DNA from: an uncultured Flavobacteriaceae bacterium
GTDB taxonomy: Bacteria > Bacteroidota > Bacteroidia > Flavobacteriales > Flavobacteriaceae
Reading direction: 5' to 3'
Length of the DNA: 15,491 bases
Assembly: GCA_913052425.1 (NCBI GenBank)
Contig: CAJXEG010000013.1
Location: 1 to 15,491, forward strand
The notes below the pieces were generated by a model. That model had not been told where the DNA came from. It ran no database searches and worked only from the letters and a program-made list of their open reading frames with translations. Within the stretch, counting starts at the first letter, position 1; every line of letters begins with the position of its first letter. The position numbers were made by a program, and so were the translations under genes. This document shows positions 1 through 7,624 of this stretch, one piece after another.

Positions 1-496
1 GGCTTAATAAATGAAATGTCCCAGATGGCTTTCTGATATAAATGTTACCAAGATTATGTCCCCCTGAAATAATAGAACCTGTAGAACTGGAAACAAATGA
101 TAGAGTTCCTACACTTTGTAATTGCATGTTAGGATCATATTCAACTTTACCATGAACTTCTAAAGTTTTACCAGACATATTAAACTTAGGGTTGTCAGTC
201 ACCCCAACCCATGACATATTTTTGAAGCTATTGTTGTCAGAGTCTAGTGTCACAGTTTGATTAGCCTGAAAGAATGAATTGCTGTCAAAAATCACTTTAT
301 CATTTGAACCTGGAGATGTTGTATGAAAAATATTTCCCCCAGAAGAAGTAGCCCAATGAGAAGAATAGTTAGACCAGTTTCCAGTTCCTCCTACCCAATA
401 ATAGTCTGATTGTCCAAAAAGATTAATTGAACAAAGTATTAATAATGAAAAATAGAGTAACTTTTTAAAGTTGAGAGGTAAAAAATCATGTATCAT
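1..496 (-). CDS. Secreted surface protein, 5' part only (runs off window)
   Basis: The reading frame opens with ATG at 496-494 and stays open to the window edge, about 165 codons, so the C-terminus is missing. Residues about 8-30 form a lysine-flanked hydrophobic signal peptide (FKKLLYFSLLILCSINLFG). The mature protein starts with the pattern DYYWVGGTGNWSNYSSHWA, followed by GSNDKVIFDSNSF and VTLDS. This pattern is common at the start of large Bacteroidota cell-surface proteins with PKD-like or beta-solenoid domains, many of which are exported by the type IX secretion system. A T9SS sorting domain cannot be confirmed because the 3' end is absent. The rest looks beta-rich, with glycine, serine and asparagine common. 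It is divergent from the AraC-type gene across a 264-bp AT-rich gap. Function is unknown; adhesion is a guess. Confidence 0.75.
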   Translation of the reverse strand, partial: MIHDFLPLNFKKLLYFSLLILCSINLFGQSDYYWVGGTGNWSNYSSHWATSSGGNIFHTTSPGSNDKVIFDSNSFFQANQTVTLDSDNNSFKNMSWVGVTDNPKFNMSGKTLEVHGKVEYDPNMQLQSVGTLSFVSSSTGSIISGGHNLGNIYIRKPSGTFHLLS

Positions 497-541
497 AAAA
501 TCAATTTATGTATTTACTTTACATTTTAAAGAATAATTAAA

Positions 542-575
542 ATAAAGTATCCTAAATTGTTACTTTTGAAACAAA
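542..575 (-). promoter_or_regulatory. Candidate Bacteroidota promoter for the surface protein gene
   Basis: Reading the minus strand, TTTG at 575-572 is followed after 22 bases by TACTTTAT at 549-542. This resembles the Bacteroidota sigma-A pattern TTTG, about 19-22 bases, TAnnTTTG, with the last two bases of the -7 box not matching. It lies about 45 bases upstream of the start codon. The region is so AT-rich that chance matches are likely. The rest of the gap at 497-760 shows no other structure I can support. Confidence 0.25.
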
Positions 576-760
576 GTATTCATATTATGAAACAACTATT
601 TTTAATCTTACTGTAATAAGGTAGTGTTTATGATTTATTTATTTAATTGATTTTATTGGGGCTATATTCCTAATATTTAATTACTTTTTGTCTAAAAAAA
701 TTTATTTAAATAACTTATTTAAAATTTATTTGATCAAAAATGAAACACCTTATTTAATTA

Positions 761-1858
761 ATGATTTTTGATTTAGCTGGTCTTTTAGTAAGTTTTTTAT
801 GCTTTTTGATAGTTGTAATGATGATCAGATCTTATAGTTATAATAAAACCTTTAATATTCCTTTTTTAATAATTATTTGTGTAGTCGGATTACAAAGATT
901 TCAAAATTCACTAGCTAATTTAAATTTAATGGATTTGAAATCTCCTTTTGAGACATCCCCCTTTATAGCTCTTATATTTATTCCTGTCTTTCTAATTTTT
1001 TTTAAAAATGCATTGGACGAAAGAGCTATATCAATTCGTGATTTTTTACATCTTATAATACCCTTTTTCTTGCTTTTTCTTAACAAATCTATTCTAGTGA
1101 ATGATCTTTTAAATAAAACAGTTTTTCTTTTATTCACATTAATATACTGGATTATGATGATAGATATAGTTATAAAGAATTTTAAGAAAACTGTTTTAAA
1201 ATTCTCATTTAATAAAATAATATTTCGTTGGTTAATTCTAATGTTTTCAAATATTACTTTAATTACATTTTTTCTTAATTATCATGTTATTTACTGGCAA
1301 ATAGATCAATCTGATATGACCCTTACCAACTTTTACAGAGGGAGTTCAATTATGTGGGTAATCTGTTTAATGTACGTTATTTTAAATCCAGTTATAATAT
1401 TCGGAAAGGATTATCTTTTGTATCAATTAAATACAAAATCAAAATTTTATGATCCTTGGAATTATAAAACAATCAGGAATGTAGAAAAAAATGATACTGA
1501 TTTATCAAATAGAATAGTTAAGTCAGTTCCTGATTTAATCTACTCTCTAAAATCTTTTGAACAAGATTTTAATTTCCTCAACAATAAAAAATTAAATCTA
1601 AAAACACTGGCTGAAAGATTAAAAATTCCAGCTTCTCATTTAAAGTTTCTAATAAAATATTATAATAGCTTGACAGTTCATGAATACTTCAATTTATTAA
1701 AAATATCTCTTTCTATAAAATTTATTCAACAAGATTTTTTGCACGATCATACAATAGAAAGTTTATCTAAAGCAAGTAATTTTGAATCGAGAATTACTTT
1801 TTATAATAATTTTAAAAAATTTACAGGAAAAAGCCCCTCCGAATTCATAAAAGATTAA
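761..1858 (+). CDS. Membrane-anchored AraC-family transcriptional regulator
   Basis: This 365-residue protein has two parts. Residues 1 to about 230 contain six or seven hydrophobic segments (for example LAGLLVSFLCFLIVVMMI near the start and FIALIFIPVFLIFF later), so the N-terminus is embedded in the inner membrane. Residues about 278-365 form an AraC/XylS double helix-turn-helix: LNLKTLAERLKIPASHL is the first helix-turn-helix and the end FYNNFKKFTGKSPSEFIKD is the family's hallmark second motif. Such membrane AraC proteins are common in Flavobacteriia, where they are thought to sense an envelope signal; targets are usually unknown. Codon use is extremely A/T-ending compared with genes after 2227. 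It could regulate the divergent surface protein or the downstream uronate genes, but nothing in the sequence ties it to either. Its stop overlaps the convergent lipoprotein gene by 4 bp. Confidence 0.85.
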   Translation: MIFDLAGLLVSFLCFLIVVMMIRSYSYNKTFNIPFLIIICVVGLQRFQNSLANLNLMDLKSPFETSPFIALIFIPVFLIFFKNALDERAISIRDFLHLIIPFFLLFLNKSILVNDLLNKTVFLLFTLIYWIMMIDIVIKNFKKTVLKFSFNKIIFRWLILMFSNITLITFFLNYHVIYWQIDQSDMTLTNFYRGSSIMWVICLMYVILNPVIIFGKDYLLYQLNTKSKFYDPWNYKTIRNVEKNDTDLSNRIVKSVPDLIYSLKSFEQDFNFLNNKKLNLKTLAERLKIPASHLKFLIKYYNSLTVHEYFNLLKISLSIKFIQQDFLHDHTIESLSKASNFESRITFYNNFKKFTGKSPSEFIKD

Positions 1859-2115
1859 ATCTCAAAACAATATTCTTCTCCAATACTATATTGATCAAAA
1901 AGTTCTTTGGAAACTTTTCCCGAAGCATAATTTGCGTTTAAGCCAGGGGATCCGATAGAATTAGACTGCGATCTTGGAAGATAATTTAAATTTGGACGAA
2001 AATAAAAATAATAATTTCCATTTTCTTCTTCCTTATTCAATAAAATGACACACTCTTCATCTTTAGAACATCCTGCAAAAATTAAAAAAATAACAAGTAA
2101 AATAACTTTTCTCAT
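1855..2115 (-). CDS. Small lipoprotein of unknown function
   Basis: An 86-residue protein with a classical lipoprotein signal: MRKVILLVIFLIFAGC, a short basic N-terminus, a hydrophobic stretch and a lipobox FAGC with the modified cysteine at residue 16. The mature part is about 70 residues, starts SKDEEC and is rich in N, Y, F and E, with two further cysteines, one just after the lipobox (EEC) and one near the end (EYCFEI), that could pair. The SKDEE stretch after the cysteine resembles the acidic lipoprotein export signal that directs Bacteroidota lipoproteins to the outer surface. I recognise no domain. It shares the high A/T content of the preceding AraC gene, with which it is convergent and overlaps by 4 bp. 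Likely a real but lineage-restricted gene. Confidence 0.65.
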   Translation of the reverse strand: MRKVILLVIFLIFAGCSKDEECVILLNKEEENGNYYFYFRPNLNYLPRSQSNSIGSPGLNANYASGKVSKELFDQYSIGEEYCFEI

Positions 2116-2226
2116 AAATAATTAATTTCAAGATTAAAAGAATTGTTAAAAGTAATTATCAATCCAAATTTAGTAAATTCACAGGCGTGAAAAATTCAAT
2201 AAGCCCAACTTATAAAAATTTTTAAA

Positions 2227-3645
2227 ATGAAAACCAATATTACTGATAGTATTCAATTTGGTGAGGGAAATTTCCTAAGGGCTTTTGTAGAATATTGCCT
2301 TCAAACCCTCAATGAAAAAACCCCTTTTTCTGGAAAAGTGGACATAATACAACCTCTCCCAAATGGAATGATCGAACAGCTAAAAAAACAAAATGGAAAA
2401 TACCATCTATTTCATGAGGGAATAATTGCAGGGCAAAACATAAGAACGGGACAGCAAATTGACTGTGTCGACCAAATGATCAACCCCTATCAAGAATTTG
2501 ATCACTTCCTAAATCTGGCTGAAAATCAAAACTTAACTTTTGTTTTCTCCAATACCACCGAGGCAGGAATTGCCCTAGATCAGAAAGATCAATTCGATGC
2601 GGCACCACCCCAATCATTCCCAGGAAAACTTACAAGACTGCTGCATCACCGATACAAAAAATTTAATGGGGATCCCTCTAAGGCACTTCACATCATACCC
2701 TGTGAACTCATCGATAAAAATGGCAGTAAACTCAAGGAGATCATACTGGAGCTTTGCAAAAACTGGCAATTGGAAGACGACTTCGTGTCTTGGATTCACC
2801 AAAACCATTTTTACAATACCCTGGTCGATAGAATCGTTCCCGGTTATCCCAAAAAAGATCTTGAATTTTATAAAAAAGATTTGCCCTTTGACGACCAAAT
2901 GATCGTTACCTGTGAACCTTTTTTCCTTTGGGTAATTGAAGGAAACCCCAAACTACTCGAAGTTTTTCCCGTAGACCAATTGAAAAAAATCGACGTCAAG
3001 GTCGTCCCCGACTTGGGAATCTACCGAACTAGAAAAGTGAGAATACTCAATGGCAGCCATACCACTTTGGTTCCTGTGGGACTGCTCCACGGCACTCCAA
3101 CCGTTTCGGAAACTCTTAAAGACAATTTTCTAAAGTCTTTTCTTTCCCAAACACTATTTGATGAAATCATCCCCAGTGTGGATTTTGATAAAAAAGAACT
3201 GGAAGATTACGCCCAATCCGTATTGGAACGTTTTTCCAACCCATTCATCATTCACCAATTAGAATCCATTTCCCTAAATTCCATCTCAAAATTCAAAGTA
3301 AGGGTTTTGCCCAGTTTACTGTCTTATTACAAAAAAGAAGGAAAGATTCCTCAAAACCTGACCTTTGCCATGGCCGCCCTAATTTACTTCTATGGTAAAG
3401 AAATCTCAAAACACCCCCACCCCCTGAAAGACGATCCAAAAAACATCTCATTTTTCAATGAAATCTGGAAAGACAACAATGTCAAAAAAGTAGTAACCGA
3501 AACCCTATCCAATACAGAGCTCTGGGGGCAAAACTTAGCAGAAATTAGCCCGTTAAAAGAAAAGCTAACCCAAGCAATCAATGCCATTGCCTCACACCAA
3601 AGAATAAGTCAGGCCCATCAAGCATATAAAAACCTTCAATTATGA
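2227..3645 (+). CDS. uxaB: Tagaturonate reductase (altronate oxidoreductase)
   Basis: A 472-residue polyol-type long-chain dehydrogenase of the mannitol dehydrogenase family, the usual length for UxaB. The NAD-binding start QFGEGNFLRAF lies at residues 10-20, and FVFSNTTEAGI around residues 105-115 is characteristic of UxaB-like members. The catalytic signature K270-V-R-I-L-N275-G-S-H278 carries the lysine, asparagine and histidine of the family active site. The enzyme reduces D-tagaturonate to D-altronate with NADH in the cytoplasm, the second step of galacturonate breakdown. The last bases overlap the start of uxaA (ATGA), so the two are translationally coupled. The upstream gap 2116-2226 shows no convincing consensus promoter. 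A fructuronate reductase (UxuB) role is less likely because the next gene is altronate rather than mannonate dehydratase. Confidence 0.9.
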   Translation: MKTNITDSIQFGEGNFLRAFVEYCLQTLNEKTPFSGKVDIIQPLPNGMIEQLKKQNGKYHLFHEGIIAGQNIRTGQQIDCVDQMINPYQEFDHFLNLAENQNLTFVFSNTTEAGIALDQKDQFDAAPPQSFPGKLTRLLHHRYKKFNGDPSKALHIIPCELIDKNGSKLKEIILELCKNWQLEDDFVSWIHQNHFYNTLVDRIVPGYPKKDLEFYKKDLPFDDQMIVTCEPFFLWVIEGNPKLLEVFPVDQLKKIDVKVVPDLGIYRTRKVRILNGSHTTLVPVGLLHGTPTVSETLKDNFLKSFLSQTLFDEIIPSVDFDKKELEDYAQSVLERFSNPFIIHQLESISLNSISKFKVRVLPSLLSYYKKEGKIPQNLTFAMAALIYFYGKEISKHPHPLKDDPKNISFFNEIWKDNNVKKVVTETLSNTELWGQNLAEISPLKEKLTQAINAIASHQRISQAHQAYKNLQL

Positions 3646-5243
3646 GTAAAGCCATTAAAATCAACCCACAAGACAACATGATTGTTGCCCTTGAGAACCT
3701 CAGAAAAGGAGAGACAATAAAGGTAGAAGAACAGCAAATCACCTTGAAGGAAGACATTCAACAAAAACATAAATTCACCCAAGAATCATTAAAAAAAGGA
3801 GACCCACTGATAATGTATGGGGTCAAAGTAGGTGTTGCCAATCAAGAAGTTCCCAATGGAGCAGCATTGACAACCAAAAACATGGACAATGCCTTCAACG
3901 AAGACATTAGTTTCGAAAACGCAGGAAAAATCCAAAACCAAAACCCCTTCAAAAATGAAAGGTTCTTTATGGGTTACCCCCGTAAAGATGGAACAGCAGG
4001 AACCCAAAACATTTGGCTTTTTTTTCCTCTGGTTTTTTGCGAAAACAGAAACGTCGAACTACTCAAGACTGTCTTTGAACGAGAATTCTATCCCGACAAA
4101 CTATTCGAACATCAGAATTTTCTTAGAAATTTAGTTCAGGAGGAAACAGAAAGCATCCAAGTCCCCGCTGCTGTAAATCCCTACCCCAATGTTGAAGTGC
4201 GGTTCATCACACACAATGGAGGATGTGGCGGAACTAGAACCGATTCTACCATGTTGGGAAAACTTTTAGCAGGCTATGTCAACAATCCCAATGTTGCAGG
4301 AGCATCCGTATTGAGTTTGGGTTGTCAAAACTTACAAGTAGATCTTTTCCTCGATCAACTCAAAGCCATAAATAAAAACTTTGACAAACCCCTCCTTGTT
4401 TTCGACCAGCAAGAAGTAGGGAATGGAGAAAACCTAATTCAAAAAATTATCAAAGACTCTCTGGTTGAAATAAAAAAAGCCAATGAAATTAAAAGAAAAA
4501 AAATCCCCCTTTCAAAACTTACTATTGGTTTAGAATGTGGAGGTTCTGATGGCTTTTCAGGTATTTCTGCCAATCCAACTCTAGGAGTCACCATGGACAA
4601 ACTGGTCAAATTAGGAGGTAGTGCAATCCTTTCAGAATTCCCTGAGTTAAGGGGAGTTGAGCAGGAACTTGTTGATCGATGTATCGATAAAGAAAAAGCA
4701 AAAAAATTCATTACCCTGATGGAATCCTATGAAAGCAAGGTCATTGAAGCAGGAACTGATTTTAGCACCAATCCATCTCCTGGAAACATCAAAGACGGAC
4801 TCATCACCGATGCCATGAAATCTGCAGGTGCCGCCAAAAAAGGAGGCAGCTCTCCAATCGTCGATGTGCTAGATTATGGGGAATATTTTAAAAGTCAGGG
4901 ATTGAACTTACTTTGCACCCCTGGAAACGATGTAGAAAGCACCACTGCAATGGCAGGATCGGGCGCCAATCTGATAATTTTCACCACTGGGCTAGGTACT
5001 CCTACAGGAAACCCCATTACTCCAGTCATCAAAGTTTCCTCCAATACTGCGGTATACAAAAAAATGAAAGACATCATAGATTTCAATACTGGTTCCATTA
5101 TTGAAGGATCACAATCTCTAGAAGATTTATCTGAAGATATGCTGGAATTCATTATCAAAGTAGCTAATGGGGAAAGCATCACCAAAGCATCGCAAAATAG
5201 ACAATTTGACTTCCTGCCATGGAAGCGAGATATCTCACTCTAG
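3642..5243 (+). CDS. uxaA: Altronate dehydratase
   Basis: A 533-residue protein of the altronate/galactarate dehydratase family, which removes water from D-altronate to give 2-keto-3-deoxy-D-gluconate and needs a divalent metal such as iron. Residues about 10-85 form the N-terminal SAF-like domain (DNMIVALENLRKGETI through PNGAAL). The C-terminal catalytic part begins at FMGYPRKDGTAGTQN. Conserved cysteine motifs are HNGGCGG (C195), LSLGCQN (C228) and GLECGGSDGFSG (C299), plus TPGNDVESTTAMAGSGANL near residues 426-445, all typical of UxaA. Length is slightly above the roughly 495 residues of the E. coli protein. It starts inside the uxaB stop region and clearly shares its transcript. The 71-bp gap to the next gene has no clear terminator, so the operon may continue. 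Confidence 0.92.
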   Translation: MSKAIKINPQDNMIVALENLRKGETIKVEEQQITLKEDIQQKHKFTQESLKKGDPLIMYGVKVGVANQEVPNGAALTTKNMDNAFNEDISFENAGKIQNQNPFKNERFFMGYPRKDGTAGTQNIWLFFPLVFCENRNVELLKTVFEREFYPDKLFEHQNFLRNLVQEETESIQVPAAVNPYPNVEVRFITHNGGCGGTRTDSTMLGKLLAGYVNNPNVAGASVLSLGCQNLQVDLFLDQLKAINKNFDKPLLVFDQQEVGNGENLIQKIIKDSLVEIKKANEIKRKKIPLSKLTIGLECGGSDGFSGISANPTLGVTMDKLVKLGGSAILSEFPELRGVEQELVDRCIDKEKAKKFITLMESYESKVIEAGTDFSTNPSPGNIKDGLITDAMKSAGAAKKGGSSPIVDVLDYGEYFKSQGLNLLCTPGNDVESTTAMAGSGANLIIFTTGLGTPTGNPITPVIKVSSNTAVYKKMKDIIDFNTGSIIEGSQSLEDLSEDMLEFIIKVANGESITKASQNRQFDFLPWKRDISL

Positions 5244-5314
5244 ATCAAAAAGAACCTAGGGTTGTGAAAAATCAAAAAACTTGACTATTTTTATAATCAA
5301 CGAAAATCAAAACA

Positions 5315-6781
5315 ATGCACAAAAAAAAATCCAAATCACGAAGAAACTTCATCAAAAAAACAGGAATGATTGGAACAGGTGTATTCATTGTTCCCCGAAA
5401 TGTTTTGGGTGGAGAGGGATATACTGCTCCCAGTGACCAATTGGCGTTAGCAGCCATTGGTTCAGGAGGAAAAGGAACTTCGGACATCAGCAATGCATAC
5501 CAAAACGGAAAAAACAGAGTTGTTGCACTATGTGATGTTGATCCTGCCAAAGCCAAAAGTTCTTACACCACACATGCCGATGTCAATAAATATATAGACT
5601 ACAGGGAAATGCTCGATAAAGAAAAGGGCATCGATGCGCTTACCATTTCTACACCCGATCACAATCACGCTAAAATTGCCTATGATTGTATGAACAGCGG
5701 TATCCACGTATATGTGCAAAAACCTCTAACCCATACCATTGCCGAGGCAAGACTGCTGGCACAAACTGCTGAAAAAAATAAAATTGTTACCCAAATGGGT
5801 AACCAGGGAGGGTCCAGTATTGGAGTTCCCAAAATTCAACAGTGGATCGACCAAAACAAAATTGGAAAAGTACACACCATATATGCTTGGACAAATAGGC
5901 CTGTTTGGCCACAAGGAGTAAATCACCCCAGTGCCGATATCGCCAAAAAACCTGATTCATTGAACTGGGATTTGTGGTTGGGTACTGCACAATCTAAACC
6001 CTATTCACCTGGGCTACACCCCTTCGATTGGAGAGGTTTTTGGGAGTATGGAACCGGTGCACTGGGTGATATTGGCTGCCATACACTAGATGCACCCTAC
6101 AAAACATTACAGTTGGGATATCCCAGCAGTGTAGAGTGTACCGCAACCAACGTATTCAAGAAAATGTGGACTCCGGAGTACACCCCGGAAGGTTGTCCCA
6201 TTTCATCTATGGTAACCCTGGAATACAAAAATTCTCCACACAACAAAGACGGAATCAAACTCATCTGGATGGACGGAGGACTTACCCCCACCATTCCCGA
6301 AGAAATAGAAGAAGAATTCATCATGAATTACGATATGGGAGACTCTAGTGGAATCATGATGTTAGGCGCTAAAGGGGTGATTACTGCTGAAATATATGCC
6401 AATAATCCTACCTTATACGTCAAAGGGGAAGATCCGGTTGTATTCGATACCAGCAAACAACCCAATGTCAACGATGTTCACGCTGCCGCATGGACAGAAG
6501 CTTGTAAAGCCGGGTTCAATAGTGTCGAACACAAAAACTTGACCTCCTCATTTGATTATTCCGGACCCTTTACAGAAACCGTAATCATGGGGAACCTTGC
6601 CCTTCGAAGCAGAGACCTCAGAAAGGTCGTCGGAACCAGAGGTAACGGTCGAAAAATCATGAATTACTACGGTAGAAAAAAGCTACTTTGGGATGGCCAA
6701 AACATGAAAATCAAAAATTTAGACGAAGCCAATGCCTTTGTAAGTAAAGAATACCGTAAAGGTTGGGAGTTGCCCATTTAA
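5315..6781 (+). CDS. Tat-exported Gfo/Idh/MocA-family oxidoreductase
   Basis: A 488-residue protein starting with a twin-arginine signal: basic KKKSKSRRNFIKK followed by the hydrophobic TGMIGTGVFIVP, so it is expected in the periplasm. The Rossmann domain follows, with AAIGSGGKG near residue 47 and VVALCDVDPAK ending its second strand. The family lysine sits in VYVQKPLTH (K136), with Q in place of the more usual E before the lysine, as is common in this exported subgroup. The C-terminal domain has WRGFWEYGTGALGDIGCHTLD with D252 and H256. Family members oxidise or reduce sugars and sugar acids with tightly bound NAD(P); some relatives (GH109) use the cofactor for glycoside cleavage. The substrate cannot be read from the sequence. 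It lies 71 bp after uxaA and is followed by a strong hairpin that may end the operon. Confidence 0.88.
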   Translation: MHKKKSKSRRNFIKKTGMIGTGVFIVPRNVLGGEGYTAPSDQLALAAIGSGGKGTSDISNAYQNGKNRVVALCDVDPAKAKSSYTTHADVNKYIDYREMLDKEKGIDALTISTPDHNHAKIAYDCMNSGIHVYVQKPLTHTIAEARLLAQTAEKNKIVTQMGNQGGSSIGVPKIQQWIDQNKIGKVHTIYAWTNRPVWPQGVNHPSADIAKKPDSLNWDLWLGTAQSKPYSPGLHPFDWRGFWEYGTGALGDIGCHTLDAPYKTLQLGYPSSVECTATNVFKKMWTPEYTPEGCPISSMVTLEYKNSPHNKDGIKLIWMDGGLTPTIPEEIEEEFIMNYDMGDSSGIMMLGAKGVITAEIYANNPTLYVKGEDPVVFDTSKQPNVNDVHAAAWTEACKAGFNSVEHKNLTSSFDYSGPFTETVIMGNLALRSRDLRKVVGTRGNGRKIMNYYGRKKLLWDGQNMKIKNLDEANAFVSKEYRKGWELPI

Positions 6782-6802
6782 TATTTTTTTAAATACTACT
6801 TT

Positions 6803-6840
6803 AAAACAGGAATAGCATTACAATTTTTTATTCCTGTTTT
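6803..6840 (+). terminator. Strong hairpin, probable terminator after the Gfo/Idh gene
   Basis: AAAACAGGAATA (6803-6814) pairs perfectly over 12 bp with TATTCCTGTTTT (6829-6840) around a 14-base loop. The A-rich left arm and T-rich right arm make it symmetrical, so it could stop transcription in either direction. It begins 22 bases after the Gfo/Idh stop and ends 11 bases before the cupin start codon. If it terminates fully, the cupin would lack room for its own promoter downstream, so partial readthrough or mRNA processing is likely. Confidence 0.75.
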
Positions 6841-6851
6841 ATATTTATCCC

Positions 6852-7343
6852 ATGATGCAATCCGAAGAATTTATTCAAGTTAAAAAACATATCGAATCTT
6901 TTGATTACCAGGTCGTCGATTTCGATTTTGAACGACCTTGGGGAGGTTTCTTGGTCATCGATGAAACCCAAGCGCAAAAGTTTGCCAATCAATTTTTTGA
7001 GGGGATTTCGATTGACAGCCTTAAAATTGGAGGAAAACTCAGCCCCAAAATCCTCATCGTAAAACCCAATGCTCGACTCTCATGGCAATACCACCACCGA
7101 CGAGCAGAAATCTGGCGGGTCTATCAAGGAACGGTCGGCATTATCCGATCCGATGATGACGATCAAAAACCACTGCTAACCCTTGCCGAGGGAGATCAAG
7201 TAAAACTCAAACAAGGTGAACGCCACAGACTAATTGGTCTGGAAAAGCAAGCTCTAGTCGCCGAAATTTGGCAACATACCGACCCCAATAATCCCTCCAA
7301 TGAAGAAGACATCGTCAGACTGCAAGACGACTTTGGCCGCTAA
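6852..7343 (+). CDS. Cupin protein resembling the type II phosphomannose isomerase domain
   Basis: A 163-residue single-domain protein. RPWGGFLVID (near residue 28), LSPKILIVKPNARLSWQYHHRRAEIW and the ending EEDIVRLQDDFGR match the cupin domain found at the C-terminus of mannose-1-phosphate guanylyltransferase / mannose-6-phosphate isomerase fusions (consensus RPWG, HHHRAEHW, DIVRxxDxxGR). Likely metal ligands are H81 or H82, E86 and H125 (GERHRL). Where the classical enzymes have HHHRAE, this protein has HHRRAE, so the third histidine is an arginine. A sugar-phosphate isomerase role is plausible, but no nucleotidyltransferase domain is attached. ATGATG at the start gives two possible initiators; the first is used here. 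It sits just behind a strong hairpin and shares direction with the uronate genes. Confidence 0.72.
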   Translation: MMQSEEFIQVKKHIESFDYQVVDFDFERPWGGFLVIDETQAQKFANQFFEGISIDSLKIGGKLSPKILIVKPNARLSWQYHHRRAEIWRVYQGTVGIIRSDDDDQKPLLTLAEGDQVKLKQGERHRLIGLEKQALVAEIWQHTDPNNPSNEEDIVRLQDDFGR

Positions 7344-7374
7344 AACCTTGAGGCTAATGATCCTTTGAATTCTA

Positions 7375-7597
7375 ATGGACAAAAGTACTGTTGTTTTGAG
7401 TAAAACGAAAATCGACAGCGATCTTCCCAAATTTGAATGGTCAAAAAAGCCAAGATTAAAAAAAAGATTGAGTATCTTTTACAAGCAGACTGCTACAGTT
7501 ATTGGAAAAAGATAATATAACTGCTAAAGGTTTTGTAGTGGAGGATCACAAATGCAAAGAAGTTTTTGGTTACCTCCATGCAAACGCTCTTTTGTGA
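7375..7597 (+). pseudogene. Possible frameshifted small gene
   Basis: Two abutting reading frames look like one broken gene. Frame 1 starts at ATG 7375 (MDKSTVVLSKTKIDSDLPKF...) and ends at TAA 7513-7515. The +1 frame is open from about 7473 to TGA 7595-7597 and reads RLLQLLEKDNITAKGFVVED and onward. Removing one T from the TTTT run near 7476-7479 would join them into about 73 residues. I recognise no family. This fills the 281-bp gap between the cupin and PHP genes. It could equally be non-coding sequence with chance frames; the aliphatic and charged make-up of the second frame is the main argument for former coding. Confidence 0.25.
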
Positions 7598-7624
7598 TTT
7601 GAATGAACGGTAAAAAAGTTTATT

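Noticed and set aside
2116..2226. Promoter for uxaB
   Set aside because: No TAnnTTTG element is present in the gap; TAATTTCA is the nearest and lacks a convincing -33 partner.
4895..5185. 96-codon minus-strand frame inside uxaA
   Set aside because: It is the reverse complement of the conserved TPGNDVESTTAMAGSGANL region of altronate dehydratase and has no independent support.
5244..5314. Possible terminator between uxaA and the Gfo/Idh gene
   Set aside because: Only an AT-only pairing (AAAAAT with ATTTTT) is present, with no GC core, so I do not call it.
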